Below are positions 15,101-24,500 of a DNA stretch of 64,000 nt, one piece after another. Source of the stretch: Ochotona curzoniae (lineage: Eukaryota; Chordata; Mammalia; Lagomorpha; Ochotonidae). The notes beneath the pieces are model-generated. The model worked only from the letters and a program-made list of their open reading frames with translations. It did no database searches and had not been told where the DNA came from. The stretch's first letter is position 1; the number at the start of each line of letters is the position of its first letter. The stretch spans positions 7,758,501-7,822,500 of the forward strand of contig NW_024466607.1 in NCBI RefSeq assembly GCF_017591425.1, in the 5' to 3' direction. Both the position numbers and the translations under genes were made by a program.

Positions 15101-15287
15101 CTGCTTCCGTGGGCCTCCTCTTACCTTACTACCTGCACTTCTCTCTTCCTCTCTAGGTGTGTTCCGGGGTGGCCATGACATCCTGGTGCGTGCCCGGCTG
15201 CTGCTCTTGGAAACAGTGACCATGCAAGTAACAGCCAGAAGTTCAGAGGAGCTTCCGGTGGACGTTATCCTGGCATCTGTGGGCTAA
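1..15287 (+). CDS. COPG1: COPG1, coatomer subunit gamma-1 (3' 13 exons, spliced)
   Basis: Gamma subunit of the COPI coatomer, the cytosolic coat for Golgi-to-ER and intra-Golgi vesicles; in the family it pairs with zeta-COP and its appendage binds ArfGAP2 and adaptors. Thirteen coding exons are readable: 1-190, 2504-2599, 4608-4851, 5664-5739, 6737-6840, 7271-7396, 7674-7742, 9861-10003, 10292-10463, 11022-11119, 12860-12998, 13197-13295 and 15157-15287. All introns are GT-AG and the phases agree throughout, giving 561 residues and a TAA stop. With the usual 874-residue length, the window opens at residue 314, so the N-terminal third lies to the left. Residues to about 550 are the helical adaptin-like trunk, about 590-615 a Pro/Ala/Lys linker, and about 616-874 the appendage (beta-sandwich, then platform). 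COPG1 rather than COPG2 is chosen from remembered sequence and because HMCES and H1-10 follow. No frameshift was seen. Confidence 0.97.
850..1040 (-). repeat. Possible old L1 3'-region fragment
   Basis: A/T-rich intronic stretch that resembles the antisense of an old mammalian L1 3' region: TACATTATCATATAAGAAAC followed by CAGATTTCAGTTACT and a short TG run. It is heavily diverged and the family name is uncertain. Confidence 0.4.
1387..1697 (+). repeat. CSINE, old, nearly full length
   Basis: Starts GGGGCAGGTGCTGCACAGTG and keeps the CCTGGGAGGCGGCAG and CAGCCCCAGCCCTTGCAGGC blocks. It ends at an AATAAAAAGAGATAAG tail. Its many changes mark an older copy. Confidence 0.8.
2258..2448 (+). repeat. 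~103-bp tandem duplication in COPG1 intron
   Basis: Two copies begin at about 2258 and 2361. They share CTCAGGATCCCT, GGGGAGGGTGCAG and TTGTGCCCAGGGCC in the same order and spacing. Copies differ at roughly one base in six, so the duplication is not recent. Confidence 0.8.
2504..2599 (+). CDS. COPG1: COPG1 exon, residues ~377-408
   Basis: The acceptor is tgactcag and the donor gtaaga. It encodes 32 residues, [10 protein letters not shown] to MLREE, in phase 0 at both ends, within the trunk helices. A 103-bp tandem duplication lies just upstream in the intron at about 2258-2448. Confidence 0.96.
3093..3415 (-). repeat. CSINE, full length with target-site duplication
   Basis: T-run, then TTATTGGAAAGTCAGATTTA, ending CTACCGCGCTGAGCC. 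Flanking 14-base direct repeats (3079-3092 and 3416-3429) differ at one base, giving the insertion limits. It sits next to an old L1 piece. Confidence 0.88.
3440..3960 (-). mobile_element. Old L1 fragment split by a later CSINE
   Basis: 3440-3565 (ATCCATGTTGTGGCATATGT) and 3870-3960 (TAATGCCACTGTGAGCAG) match the antisense of an old mammalian L1 3' region, in correct order. The two halves are separated by the CSINE at 3566-3862, so the L1 is the older insertion. Confidence 0.6.
3566..3862 (+). repeat. CSINE inside old L1
   Basis: Head GTGGGCGCTTCATGGGAC, central CCCCTTGCTGCTGCAGGCAT, tail CTCTCAAGTAAAGGAATAATT. It lacks the TTTCCAATAAAA tail and belongs to the older subfamily. Confidence 0.75.
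4122..4441 (+). repeat. CSINE, old, full length
   Basis: Runs from GGGAGTCTGGACGTAGCATT to CTGACTTTGAAATAAATAAATC. The GACTTTGAAATAAA tail is the lagomorph-wide type rather than the TTTCCAATAAAA type. Confidence 0.8.
4608..4851 (+). CDS. COPG1: COPG1 exon, residues ~409-490
   Basis: The acceptor is ctcgctgcag and the donor gtaagg. It encodes 81 codons plus one base, from [11 protein letters not shown] to EHEEVRA; the split codon is Gly490. It is the longest internal exon here and covers trunk HEAT-like helices. Confidence 0.97.
5007..5028 (+). repeat. (GTT)7 microsatellite
   Basis: Seven GTT units follow a T-run in a COPG1 intron; no A-rich SINE body is attached. Confidence 0.9.
5117..5440 (+). 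repeat. CSINE fragments, one inserted in another
   Basis: 5127-5164 carries a SINE head (GGGGTGAGCATTTGGCAC) that is broken off by a second copy beginning GGGCTGGCGTCATGG at about 5165. The second copy runs to about 5400-5440 and has lost its tail. Confidence 0.65.
5664..5739 (+). CDS. COPG1: COPG1 exon, residues ~490-515
   Basis: The acceptor is ctaatcgcag and the donor gtgagt. It encodes [20 protein letters not shown] and the next four residues between split codons Gly490 and Arg515. It is 76 bases long, so skipping it would shift the frame. Confidence 0.96.
5930..6480 (-). mobile_element. Old L1 3'-region fragment
   Basis: Antisense L1 signature blocks in order: GCATACCATACAATTCACTA, TTATCCATGCTTATACTG, TTGATGGGTTATCTGGGT, TTGGCTATTATGCGTGATGC and GAATTGCTGGGTCC. 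About 550 bases of a mammalian L1M-type element, with no intact open frame. Confidence 0.7.
6737..6840 (+). CDS. COPG1: COPG1 exon, residues ~515-550
   Basis: The acceptor is ttctgctgcag and the donor gtgagt. It encodes [20 protein letters not shown] and on to AGYILN. The acidic [11 protein letters not shown] stretch is the end of the trunk. An old L1 fragment fills much of the intron before it. Confidence 0.97.
7271..7396 (+). CDS. COPG1: COPG1 exon, residues ~550-592
   Basis: The acceptor is ctgcccctag and the donor gtaagg. It encodes [20 protein letters not shown] to MAEQRT, where the trunk passes into the linker. The sequence ATTPMAEQ differs by one residue from human ATAPMAEQ as I remember it. 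Confidence 0.96.
7674..7742 (+). CDS. COPG1: COPG1 exon, linker, residues ~592-615
   Basis: The acceptor is gctcctacag and the donor gtgagt. It encodes [20 protein letters not shown] plus FQ, the flexible hinge between trunk and appendage and the least conserved coding piece here. At 69 bases it could be skipped without a frameshift. Confidence 0.95.
7968..8290 (+). repeat. CSINE, old
   Basis: From GGGACCGACTTGGTGGTATA to TTTCAAACAAAAACAAGTAAA; central blocks are recognisable but diverged. Confidence 0.75.
8732..9072 (-). repeat. CSINE, young, full length
   Basis: T-run, AAAGATTTATTTATTTTTATTA, then the AGTCAGATATACAGAGAGGA block, ending CTAGGCCACTGCGCTGGGCC. Direct repeats TGGCCTTGC flank it (8723-8731, 9073-9081). 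Confidence 0.9.
9240..9570 (-). repeat. CSINE, full length
   Basis: TTTATTTTCATTGGAAAGTC at the tail and TAGGCTACCGTGCCAGGCCC at the head. The flank AAATAAATTTTAAAATA after the head resembles the A/T-rich flank before the tail. Confidence 0.85.
9861..10003 (+). CDS. COPG1: COPG1 exon, appendage start, residues ~615-662
   Basis: The acceptor is gtggttttcag and the donor gtgagc. It encodes [20 protein letters not shown] to HMVFQ, the first strands of the appendage beta-sandwich. Substitutions relative to remembered human sequence (FADH for FTNH, EFQG for EFRG) are conservative. Confidence 0.96.
10292..10463 (+). CDS. COPG1: COPG1 exon, appendage, residues ~663-720
   Basis: The acceptor is tgggccag and the donor gtaagc. 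It encodes [20 protein letters not shown] to PKEDPTT, the appendage beta-sandwich. The last codon splits after one base (Val720). Confidence 0.97.
11022..11119 (+). CDS. COPG1: COPG1 exon, appendage, residues ~720-752
   Basis: The acceptor is gtttcccgtag and the donor gtaaga. It encodes [20 protein letters not shown] to EDEYV, including the acidic [10 protein letters not shown] loop that leads to the platform subdomain. Confidence 0.97.
11280..11690 (-). mobile_element. Old L1 fragment
   Basis: Antisense blocks TTAATGGCTTTAAACTATTCC, GTATAATGGTACATTGAACA and GGTTAAATACCTAGAGTGAG follow the order of old mammalian L1 3' ends. It is strongly diverged and lies in the COPG1 intron after residue 752. 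Confidence 0.55.
11826..12113 (-). repeat. CSINE, old
   Basis: GGTTTATTTATTTCTGTTTG and AAAGGCATTGTTACAGAG at the tail, GGCATGAGCCCC at the head; the older GAAAGGCA tail type. Confidence 0.78.
12860..12998 (+). CDS. COPG1: COPG1 exon, appendage platform, residues ~753-799
   Basis: The acceptor is cctctctccag and the donor gtaaca. It encodes [20 protein letters not shown] to TLSTIKTLE and opens the C-terminal platform subdomain. Codon 799 (Glu) is split. Confidence 0.97.
13197..13295 (+). CDS. COPG1: COPG1 exon, platform, residues ~799-832
   Basis: The acceptor is ctatccgcag and the donor gtaagc. It encodes [20 protein letters not shown] to HTLLLA. The [11 protein letters not shown] segment lies in the appendage platform. 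Confidence 0.97.
13433..13718 (+). repeat. CSINE, old
   Basis: Head ACCGGGAGGAGGTGTGGCAC, tail CTGCCTTTCAAGTAGATAAA. It forms an inverted pair with the element at 13873, about 155 bases away. Confidence 0.75.
13873..14208 (-). repeat. CSINE, young, full length
   Basis: Long T-run, then TTATTGGAAAGGCAGATATA, ending ATCATGCTGAGCCCAG. The direct repeat CACCCATTCTT lies at 13861-13871 and 14209-14219. Confidence 0.88.
14400..14690 (-). repeat. CSINE, old, head missing
   Basis: TTTATTTTAAAGGCAGAGTT and the GAAGCCAGGACCCAGGAAC block are clear. Sequence past about 14620 no longer aligns with the SINE head. Confidence 0.65.
15157..15287 (+). CDS. COPG1: COPG1 terminal coding exon, residues ~832-874
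   Basis: The acceptor is ttcctctctag. It encodes [20 protein letters not shown] to ILASVG and ends in TAA at 15285-15287. The total then comes to exactly the 874 residues expected for the family, which supports the exon chain. Confidence 0.97.
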
Positions 15288-15625
15288 GGGATCAGCTTGC
15301 ATCTGTCCTTTTGTAATCCCCTTTCCCCAAACACTAAGCAGGAGTCACACCTTGGCCATGAAATGGGTGAAAACTGCTTCACAAGCTTCTGGATAGAAAA
15401 ATAATTAGGAATCATTTTGCATTTTTTATTCAACCCCATTCACAAGTGTTGGGGCTTTTTTTTGTTTGTTTTCACTAGGGGATCATTTTGACTTGGCCTA
15501 GATCTTGCTGTCCTGCCTGCCAGGGAATGGGCATTGCAAATGAATAAAATGCTGGCACCTCTTCTAGAATTTATCCCCAAAGAAGCCATCTTCTGCCTGA
15601 AATAAATCAGCATGTATTTATTGAA
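15288..15625 (+). other. COPG1: COPG1 3' UTR with two poly(A) signals
   Basis: AATAAA occurs at 15543-15548 and again at 15601-15606, 256 and 314 bases after the stop codon. The UTR is short and T-rich in its middle. Either signal could end the mRNA, and the sequence alone does not decide which is used. Confidence 0.75.
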
Positions 15626-16975
15626 TAATTACTAAGCAGACTCATGCTTAGGGATCTAGCTCCCCTTTGAGACCACCTACCACCCAGTACAGCACTCCTC
15701 CGCCCCTGTATCCACAGCCCCTTTGCTCTTGCTCGCCCCATGGCAGAACCCTCTCCTGCTCATTCCCTGACCAGCATCAAGCCCTGGGACCAGGACTCTG
15801 TAGGTTTGTCTGGGGAATGCCAACATTTTACTGACAGCCCCTCTGCTGTGAGAGTGGGCAGATGGGAGCTGCTGTGGGCCGAGGAGGGAGATGGGGTTTG
15901 GGCTGGTGTTGTCCACCTGCTGGGAGGTGATGGGGGAAGAACAGCCTTGGAGTGTCAGGTGTGTCAGGATTAATTGAACAATGAAAAGATGCTTAACAGA
16001 GAGATGATTTTATTAATAAACTACACTGCGGCCATCATCCATGCTTTTAGGGTGATGCACCTTGTCTAAGAACATACAAGCTTCTATCCCAAAAAGCCAG
16101 GGTGTCAAAGGGCAAAATATGCAAGCTTTTGTTAATCACTACCTCCGGTGGAACTAAGAGTCTCTAGGGTTGGTTTTCCTGTGTTAATTAAACTTAAAGC
16201 CAAAAGGGAAGAATCACAGCGATTCACAACCTGAACAAAGGGGGAAGAGAGAAGACAACTTTGGGTTAAGGGAACCTTCCTCTGGAATTCACAACCAGAG
16301 GGAGACAAGAAAGAGAGACCTTTTTCCTGGCTTCGCTGTCCACATTCCCTTACCACTAGGCCTCACCTCTCTTGGGACTCTGGAAAGTACAAAAATTAGA
16401 AACACAAAGCCTCTCAGCATTAACATCGTCACTGACTCGCTCAAGGAGTGAACTGAGGGCGAGGAATACAGACATTCAGAGGCCAACTATGCTCGGAGTC
16501 TGGGCAGCCAGAGAGCAAGCAGGAACTGGGGAGGCCAGGTCAGAGTGCCAGGCCGACAGAAACACACGACCCCTCGCCCCTCGCCGTCAGGGCCTCTGTG
16601 AGGGCAGTGGCTACGCCACGGTGGGATACCAGCCCCTCGGGTTCCATCTGACCACAGGTGGGCAGAAGGGACGCGTAGGTGGAGGGGGACTGGCTCCAGA
16701 CCCCCGGCTAGCTGCCTACCCCGCAGCAGCTCCGAGATGCACCATCACACCAGGTGTTCTTGGCTCCTGATTTGTCCACACTCTCAGCCCCTCACAGCTG
16801 TGCAGGAGTAGCTGCAGTGCCTGTTTCCAGGAATCAGGGCGATCCCGGGAAGCTTCACTGCCGTGTCCACCAGCGCTGGAGAGGGACTTGCGTGACTCCC
16901 CATTTTGCCCCACACTGTGAGGCCATCTGCAGGACTGTGAAGATTTCAAAAGTTTCCTGACTTCACCCTTCATGG
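15626..16975. other. COPG1-HMCES intergenic region, no gene recognised
   Basis: Unique-looking sequence. 15.66-15.97 kb is moderately GC-rich. 16.01-16.45 kb is A/T-rich and contains TTTTATTAATAAAC near 16011. It could be the remains of an antisense retroviral LTR, but I could not match it to a family. No conserved protein was seen on either strand. Confidence 0.5.
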
Positions 16976-18130
16976 ACCCCGCGTTGAGGGGAGGGGAGGT
17001 TAAAGCCGCGCCCCCCAAGCTGGCCAAGGTGGCAGTAGCGCAGGGGACTTCCGGGAATTCATCCTTTCCGGCGAGGGGAGACTCCGCCTGCTGCGGCTGT
17101 GGGCCAGGGCGGGAGGACGGGAGAGGGGCCGGGGCTGCGGGCCAGGGAGGACGCTCCGCCGGGAGCGGGGCCTGAGGCCGTCGGGGCGGGCGGTGAGGAG
17201 ACGCGGGGGACGCGAGCGGGGCCGGGGCTGCGGGACAATGGGCCAGGGCCGGGGAACGCCCCTCGTGGGCGTGGCCAGGGCGGGGGACGCCCCCTCGTGG
17301 GCGGGGCCGGGAGGGCGCGCTGGGGGCGGGGCCTGAGGCCGCCGGGGCGGGCGGTGAGGAGACGCGGGCGACGCGGGAGTGGAGACAGTGCTGAGGCGAG
17401 GTGAGGACCGGGAAAGGGAACTGGGCTGAGGGGAAAAAAGGCCACCCGGCGGCCTGGGGACCTGGGCCGGGGGTGGTAGAGGTGGGGAGCCTGCCCGGAA
17501 GGCCGAGCCGGAGGCCAGCTCCCCGCACCTCGCCGGTCGCTCAGCGGGGTCGGCCGCCCGCAGGTCGGACCTGTTGGGCCGTGGCCGGCAGCTGAGGAGC
17601 CCCGACGGGTGGACAGGAAGCCCGGCCGCTTCTTCAGGCTGGCGGGTGCGGGCCGGGGGGAGGCGCGGAGAGCCAAGCAGTGGAGGGACCGCAAGAGGCC
17701 AGTGGCCGCAGCTGGCTCCCCTCGCCTTCCGGGGAACCCTGCCTTGACGCATTCAGAAATCATCAGCAGAACACCTGCTGAACCTCAGTGCCTCGCTCGG
17801 GGCTCGCCCGCGGGTCAGGGAGCGGGGAGCAGACGGTGCTTGTAGGGGAGGACTGGCCAGCGTCCAGTCTGTCCGGGCAGGGCCCCTCACCCCTAACGCC
17901 TCTCCGTGTTTGCCAGTTTCAAGGTTGCAAGAGGCTGAGCCGAAACATGTGCGGGCGGACCTCCTGCCACTTGCCTCTGGACGTGCTCACCAGAGCGTGT
18001 GCCTATCGGGATCGGAGGGGCCGGCAGAGGCTCCCCGAGTGGAAGGACCCGGACAAGTACAGCCCCTCCTACAACAAGAGCCCCCGGTCGCACAACCCCG
18101 TGCTCCTGTCGCGGCTGCACTTTGAGAAGG
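16975..18130 (+). promoter_or_regulatory. HMCES: HMCES CpG-island promoter with internal tandem repeats
   Basis: Very CpG-dense from about 16975 through the first coding exon. GGGGACTTCC (17043-17052) fits the NF-kB consensus and overlaps ACTTCCGG (17047-17054), an ETS/GABPA-type site. There is no TATA box. A 49-base block at 17166-17214 recurs at 17327-17375 with few changes, and a ~30-base block near 17253 recurs at 17283. GCGAG|GTGAGG at 17400/17401 is a likely donor for a non-coding first exon, joined to the acceptor TTTGCCAG ending at 17916. The exact start site is not visible. Confidence 0.75.
17947..18129 (+). CDS. HMCES: HMCES coding exon 1, residues 1-61
   Basis: [20 protein letters not shown] to RLHFEK, 61 whole codons, donor gtaacc. 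Cys2 is the catalytic nucleophile after Met removal. The 5' UTR part of the exon is 17917-17946. It lies inside the CpG island. Confidence 0.96.
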
Positions 18131-18472
18131 TAACCAGCTTCGTGTTGGCAGGTCGCAGGTGTGGTCTCCGAGGTGACACCAGAAACGCACCTTTAGTGAT
18201 GTGTTGTGCACCCGGTGCTCCAACGGCTGTGGCCTGAGGGACATCGTTCATCGTGTCAGGTGTCTGTAAGGAAGCAGCCTTCAAACTTCGCTGATTATCA
18301 GAATTTTTTTTTTTAATAACATTTCCATGCTTCATACCAGGCCAGCTGAATTTTAGACTCTCCAGGTCTAAGCAGATTAAGAGCAGCTGATCTAAAACAG
18401 TTGCCATTTCATGACTGTTGAAAAGCTTCCATTATGCTGGCATGTGCTCTAATTCTTTATATATATAAAAAT

Positions 18473-18524
<52 letters not shown>

Positions 18525-21500
18525 TGGAAAGGCAGATATGCAGAGATCTTCCATCGCTGGGTCACTCCCCAAGTGGCCGCAACAGCTAATCCGAAGCTAA
18601 GAGCTTCTTGGTGCAGGGTCCCCTGGGGTGTCCTTGATTGTTTTTGCAGGCCACAAGCAGGGAGCTGGATGGGAAGTGGAGCAGCTGAGACATGATGAGG
18701 GGGATGCAAGATGAGGATTTAGCTGTTAGGCTAATGCATCGGGCCCTGAGGGATCATGAAGGGTAAAAGTTAGAACCTGTTTGAAAGGAAGATTTCTAGT
18801 GAGAGTAAGTGCGTATGTGTTAATTGCTTTCTTTTTTAGCCTTAATTCTCTTCGTATCACTTCTTTAGACTTATAGAATGAATGTTAGCAAGAAGAAAAA
18901 GTTGTTCAACAGATATGTAAAGACAGATGTGGAAAGATCCTGGCTTGCCCCAGTTTACCCAGTTGGTGGGGAGCGGAGCTGGAACCCTGATCCAAACCAC
19001 AGCCCCCTCTTGACCAGTACATGGTTCACCAACAGTCTCTCTGGTTGGTGGTTTGAATTTACTACTGATGGAGTGTTTGACTCCGCATCTCCACTAAGTA
19101 TAGTTTTCATAATTTGGTAAATATTTGTTATTTCATTTTTCTCAAGCTTGTAAATTGTAAAGCAGAATTAGAACCAGGAGCTCATTCATCCAAGCCATTA
19201 ACGGCCCGCGTGTATGTATAGATTGTGGTATTTACATTTGAAACCGCTGATTTGCCAATTACTTCCTCTTTCATTCACCTGCCCGTCGCCCCCAGCTCTT
19301 CGCTTCAGAGGTTCAAGGAGAGGAAAAGATGACTAATATTGATCAGTGCTTTGGCTTCTCAACTACTTCCTATTGGTTGTCTTCACATTTGGGTTTGGTT
19401 TGTAATTGTCCAGTTGAACACACTCTAGTCACTTGGAGAGAGTGCGATTTCTTGACAGTGGCGCTACTGAAATATTTGCACAAGGCGATTCCTCATGTGG
19501 GAAGCTGCCCGTGCGTTGGAGAATGTTTATCAGCATCCTTGGTTTCTGCCTACTAGATGCCAGTAGAACCTCCCGCCTCCCCTGCCCTGCACTTGGTCAC
19601 AACTCTTGAAGATGTCGCCGGATACTGTCAGAGTCTTTGGGCAATGGGAAAGGTGTGGAGAAATGATTGGCAACTGTGGATTTAGAGTATTGTTGTCTTG
19701 CAGATTTTTATTAAAAGATTTATTTCTTTTTCTTGGAAAGCCAGATATACAGAGAGGAAGAGAGACAGAAAGCTCTTTAGTCCGTTGATTCACTCCACAA
19801 GCAGCCACAACAGCTGGTGCTGAGCCAGTTCGAAGCCAGAACCCAAAAGCCTAATCGAGGGTTCCAAAGCTTTGGGCTGTCCTTGACTGCTCTCCCAGGC
19901 CACAGGCAGGGAGCTGGATGGGAAGTGTGACACCGGGATTAGAACTGGTGCCCATATGGGATCCTGGTGCATTCAAGGCAAGGACTTCAGCCACTAGGCT
20001 ACCATACTGGGCCCACTGAATTTTATTTATAAACTCCCAAATCAGTACTATAAAATGAAGTGATTAGAGCTGTGTGACCTGCTACCCTGGCATCCCATAT
20101 AAGCCCTGGTTTGTTCTTGTCCCATCTGCTCCACCTCTGATCCAGCTCCCTACTATGCCTGGAAAATCAGCAGAAGATGGCCCAAGTGCTTGGGCCCCTG
20201 ACCCACGCTGGAAGACCCAGATGTTCCAGCAGCTTGGCTTGGCTTGCCTCTGGCCATTGTAGCCATTTGAGTAGTAAACCTGCCATGAAAAATTAGGTGT
20301 AACTGCCATTCAACTAAATAAATCTTGAAAAGCAGTTATTCAAGATGCATTTGCTGTACATACGGCTCTCCTTTGGGTCTGTGGTATGAATTTCCTGTGT
20401 TTAAGTACGTCCACATCTCTAATTCATAGGTATAGAATGGTAAACAAATCCAAGTAGCCCAGTAAGTGTGTTTCTGAGCTGAACCAATCCAGAGCCAGGA
20501 GCTTCTGGGCCTCCCATGTGGGTGCAGAGACCCAAGAACTTGAGCCGCCCTCCTCTGCTTTCCCAGGCCACAAGCCGCTGGGACACAGACCAGTGCTCAG
20601 ATGGGATGCCGGGGTTTGGAGGTAGAGGATTAGGCAGGTGAGCCAGTGTGTTGGCCTCTGCTGTCTATTTTTAATCCTAACTTTCAAAAAATAACACAAT
20701 GCATGTGCCTATTCCATGCCACACATTTTCATTTTTTATTTTTATTTGACAATTAGAGCTCCCGTGTACTGATTTACTTCTTTGATGTCAGTGGCTGGCC
20801 AAGCCAGGAGCCAGATCTCCCACATAGGTGACAGAAACTCAGTTGCTTGAGGCATTGCAGCTGCCTTCCCAGGGTCAGTGTTAACGGGAAGCTAGAATCG
20901 AAACTTGAGACAGGCATTATACTCAGACACTCCCATATGTGGCGCAGGAATCCTAACCACTATCTCAACTGCTAAGCCAAATGCCCAACTCTGGCACATG
21001 TTTGAAGTATGTTAGCTTTAGTTCTTAAAATTTGTCCTCTGGGGTCAGTGCAGTAGCCAAACAGGCTAGTCCTACACCTGTGGCACAAGCATCCCATGTG
21101 AGTGCCAATTTATGTCCTGGCTGTGCCACTTGATTCAGCTCTCTGCTTAGGCCCTGGGAAAAGAGCAGAGGCTGCTTCAGGTTCTTGGGCCCCACACTCT
21201 GTGGGAGACTCCGAAGTTCTATGCTCCTGGCTTTAGACCTGCTCATCCCGGCCACTGTGGCCATTTGGGCAGAGAACCAGCAGATGGAATCTCTCTCTCA
21301 ATTTGCCCTTCTCACTGTAATTCTGCCTCTTAATTTAATTTAAGCTTGTCCTGTAAGACATAAGTATATGTATGTGTGTACATATATATATTTTTCACCC
21401 TATTTTTGTTTGTTTGTTTTTGTTTTTTCACCCTATTGTTATAGATGAGTAAAATTTCTGGCCTAGAAGGTTGAGACTAACCTGACCTCATAAGTAACAA

Positions 21501-24500
21501 AGAAGGGATGTTATTATTTTTATTTACATTTGCTGTAACATTAGTTCTCTTACAAATAAATAAGGTGCTATTTTTTTTTAAAGATTTATTTATTTATTGG
21601 AAAGGCATATATACAGAGAGGAGAGATAGAGAGGAAGATCTTCTGCCCGATGATTCACTCCCCAAGTGAGTGCAACGGCTGGTGCTATGCCGATCCAAAG
21701 CCAGGATCCAGGAACGTCTTCCGGGTCTGCCACGCAGGTGCAGGGTCCCAAGGCTTTGGGCCGTCCTCGACTGCTTTCCCAGGCCACAAGCAGGGAGCTG
21801 GATGGGAAGTGGAGCTGCCTGGACTAGATCCCATATGGGTTCCTGGTGTGTTCAAGGTGAGGACTTTAGCCGCTAGGCCAGACTGCCGGGCCCGATAAGG
21901 TGCTATTTAAAAATACATTTTTACTATTTTTATTGGAAAGTCAGATTTACAGAGGACAGACAGTGAGAAAGATCTTCTTCTGTCCATGGGTTCACTGTAG
22001 CCACTATGCTTCTGCACCAGGCCTTTTTTTTCTTTCGTCTTCTTCCTTTTTTTTTTTTTTAAGGAGGGTTTTATTTATTTGAAAGTTACAAAGACCCCTT
22101 CTGCCTGCAGTTTCACTTTCCCAAATGGCTGCAATGACTGTAGCTGTGCCAATTCTAAGCCAGAAAGCTGGAGCTTCTTCTGAGTCTCCTGCAGAGCCTA
22201 AGTACTTGACCCATCTTTTATTGCTTTCCCAGGCACGTTAGCAGGGAACTGGATTGGAAGTGGAGCAGTCAGGACTCAAATTGGCACCACTCTGGGGTGC
22301 TGGCATCACTACCCACTGCCACACCCAGTGGCTTCTTTCAAAGACCTTGTTTTTTTCCCTATACAAAGGTTGACAAACTTTTCCTCAGTCCTAGCGACTG
22401 GCTTCGAGTCGGCTCAACTCTGGCCGTTGCAGCTGCTTGGGGATGGAAGATCTATCTCCTCCTCTCTGTATATCTGCCTTTCCAATAAAAATAAATAATT
22501 TTTTTCTGCACCCGTGTGGGAGAACTGGAAGACCCTCGTGGATCCTGTCATCGGATCGGCGCAGCTCTGGCCCTGTGGTCACTTGGGGAGTGAATCATCA
22601 AGTGGAAGATCTTGCTCTGTCTTCCTCCTCTATGTATATCTGACTTTGCAGTAAAAATAAATGAATTAAAAAAAAGAATAAATAAATTAAATGTAGCCTC
22701 TCCTAAATATTTGTTTTTATTGGAAAGGCAAATTTACAGAGAGAAGAAGAGACAGAGAACAAGATCTTCTGTCTGCTGGTTCAATCCCCAAGTAGCTACT
22801 TCCTGGTCTTCCATGCAAGTGCAGGGTCCCAAGGCTTTGGGCCATCCTCTAATGCTTTTCCAAGACATGAGCAGCGAGCTGGAAGGGAATTGGCGCCCCT
22901 GGGACACGAACCAGCACCTATGTAGGATCCCGACGCTACGTGAAAAGGCAAGGATTTAGCAGCTGAGCCATCAGTTCAGGGCCAGGGCCCTAACGTGTAC
23001 AAGAAAAGAGGAGGAAGCCTATGCGTGGATTGTTCCAGATTCCTGCTAAGTCTTCTCCCTTTGCTTATTCCATTCTGTGTCTTCGAACTTTTTCTGTAAT
23101 GGACACCTGGAGAAATTGATGAAATCTGTAGATTTTAATGTCCTGACACACTTTGGTAAGAAGGGACCCAATGCCTTTTGGGATGCCAGTGCCACAGGCT
23201 GGGGCATTAACATGCAGTGCCACCATGCCAGCCACATGGTTTCCTAAATTTCATTACGTTCTTCTCACTGAATTCCAACTTTTTTTTCTGTGGCAGAATG
23301 CAGACTCTTCTGAGCGTATCATTGCCCCCATGCGATGGGGCTTGGTCCCGTCTTGGTTCAAAGATGACCTTTCCAAGTTTAAGCTCAACACAAGTAACTG
23401 TCGTAGTGATACCATAACGGAGAAACGGTCTTTCAAGGTAGGTGGCTAGGGGAAGGATCGGAGGGAGGAAGAGAATAGGATTATATTCTTAGAATTATAC
23501 CTGTGGAAAAAGAAATAATAATCCATTTCAGAAATGGCCTAAGGATATGAACCTGCTTTTTTCAAAGGATAAAATACAACTGACCAGTAGACACATGAAA
23601 ACATGCTCAGGATAACATGCTAGCAAGAAAACGTAAATAAACACCACAATAAAAAACAAAAAAGAATTGTACCCATGAATTGCATTGAATCTGATCTCTT
23701 TGTGTTAATATTACATTAAGATAAAAATGAAGTAGAAGTATGGAAGAGACAAGGTGGTGGCTCTACTCTGCTGTTTTTTTCCATCAGTTTTTAGTACTCC
23801 GCGTACCTGAGAAATAAGATAAGCTTCCACGATTCCCAATTCATGTTGATGCTGTACTGCTTATTCCTGTCTGACAACAAACCGTCCCCAAAGTTACTGA
23901 TTTAAAACAAAAATTATTATTGCTATGTTCTGAGGAGTGTCCAGGCTGATTGGGGCAGTTTTTGTTTGGAGGATCTCATGTGGTTGTAATCAGATGGCAC
24001 CTGGAGCTGGATGTCCAAGATGGCTTTTTCCATCCTCATCTGCCCCATTAGCTAGAATGACTGGAATAACAAAGCCATTGCACATGCCTAGCCTGGGAGT
24101 GTCAAGAGAGTGACATGGAGGCCCGCTACCCCAGAGTTGAGGACCTACGAGAGCTCAACAGAGGCTGCAAAGCTTTGCCATGAGCTCTAGGTCACATTTA
24201 GTCAGCTGAAATTCACAGTGGGAGTGGGTGGACTAGGTAGGGAATGAATATGAGAACATAGTTCATTGAACATCTGGTTTTGGAAACTAGCCACCACTGG
24301 TGCTTACTTGTTCAAAAAGAGCTGACTGCTTTTACATACATTAATCTTTTTAATACCTATGTAACTGAGTGGTCACAATACATAAGAAAAGTGAGTACAG
24401 AGAAACCAAATACCTATACTAAGGTTAATCATGAGATTCTTTCTTTTTTTTTTTTAAGATTTATTTATTTTTATTGGAAAGTCAGATAGAAAGACCTTCC

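Larger units (their letters stand above)
18131..23296 (+). other. HMCES: HMCES intron 1, SINE-dense
   Basis: A 5.2-kb GT-AG intron (gtaacc...ctgtggcag) holding about a dozen SINE copies or fragments between 18.5 and 23.0 kb. The unique remainder, 18.75-19.7 kb, shows no exon-like frame. Confidence 0.85.

Noticed and set aside
16010..16460. Antisense retroviral LTR
   Set aside because: An A/T-rich block with TTTATTAATAAA looked LTR-like, but I found no clear terminal TG...CA pair or target duplication, so it is left unassigned.
16716..17752. Pro/Arg-rich open frames of 230-270 codons on the - strand
   Set aside because: They overlap the HMCES CpG island, are open in several frames at once and reflect GC-rich tandem repeats.
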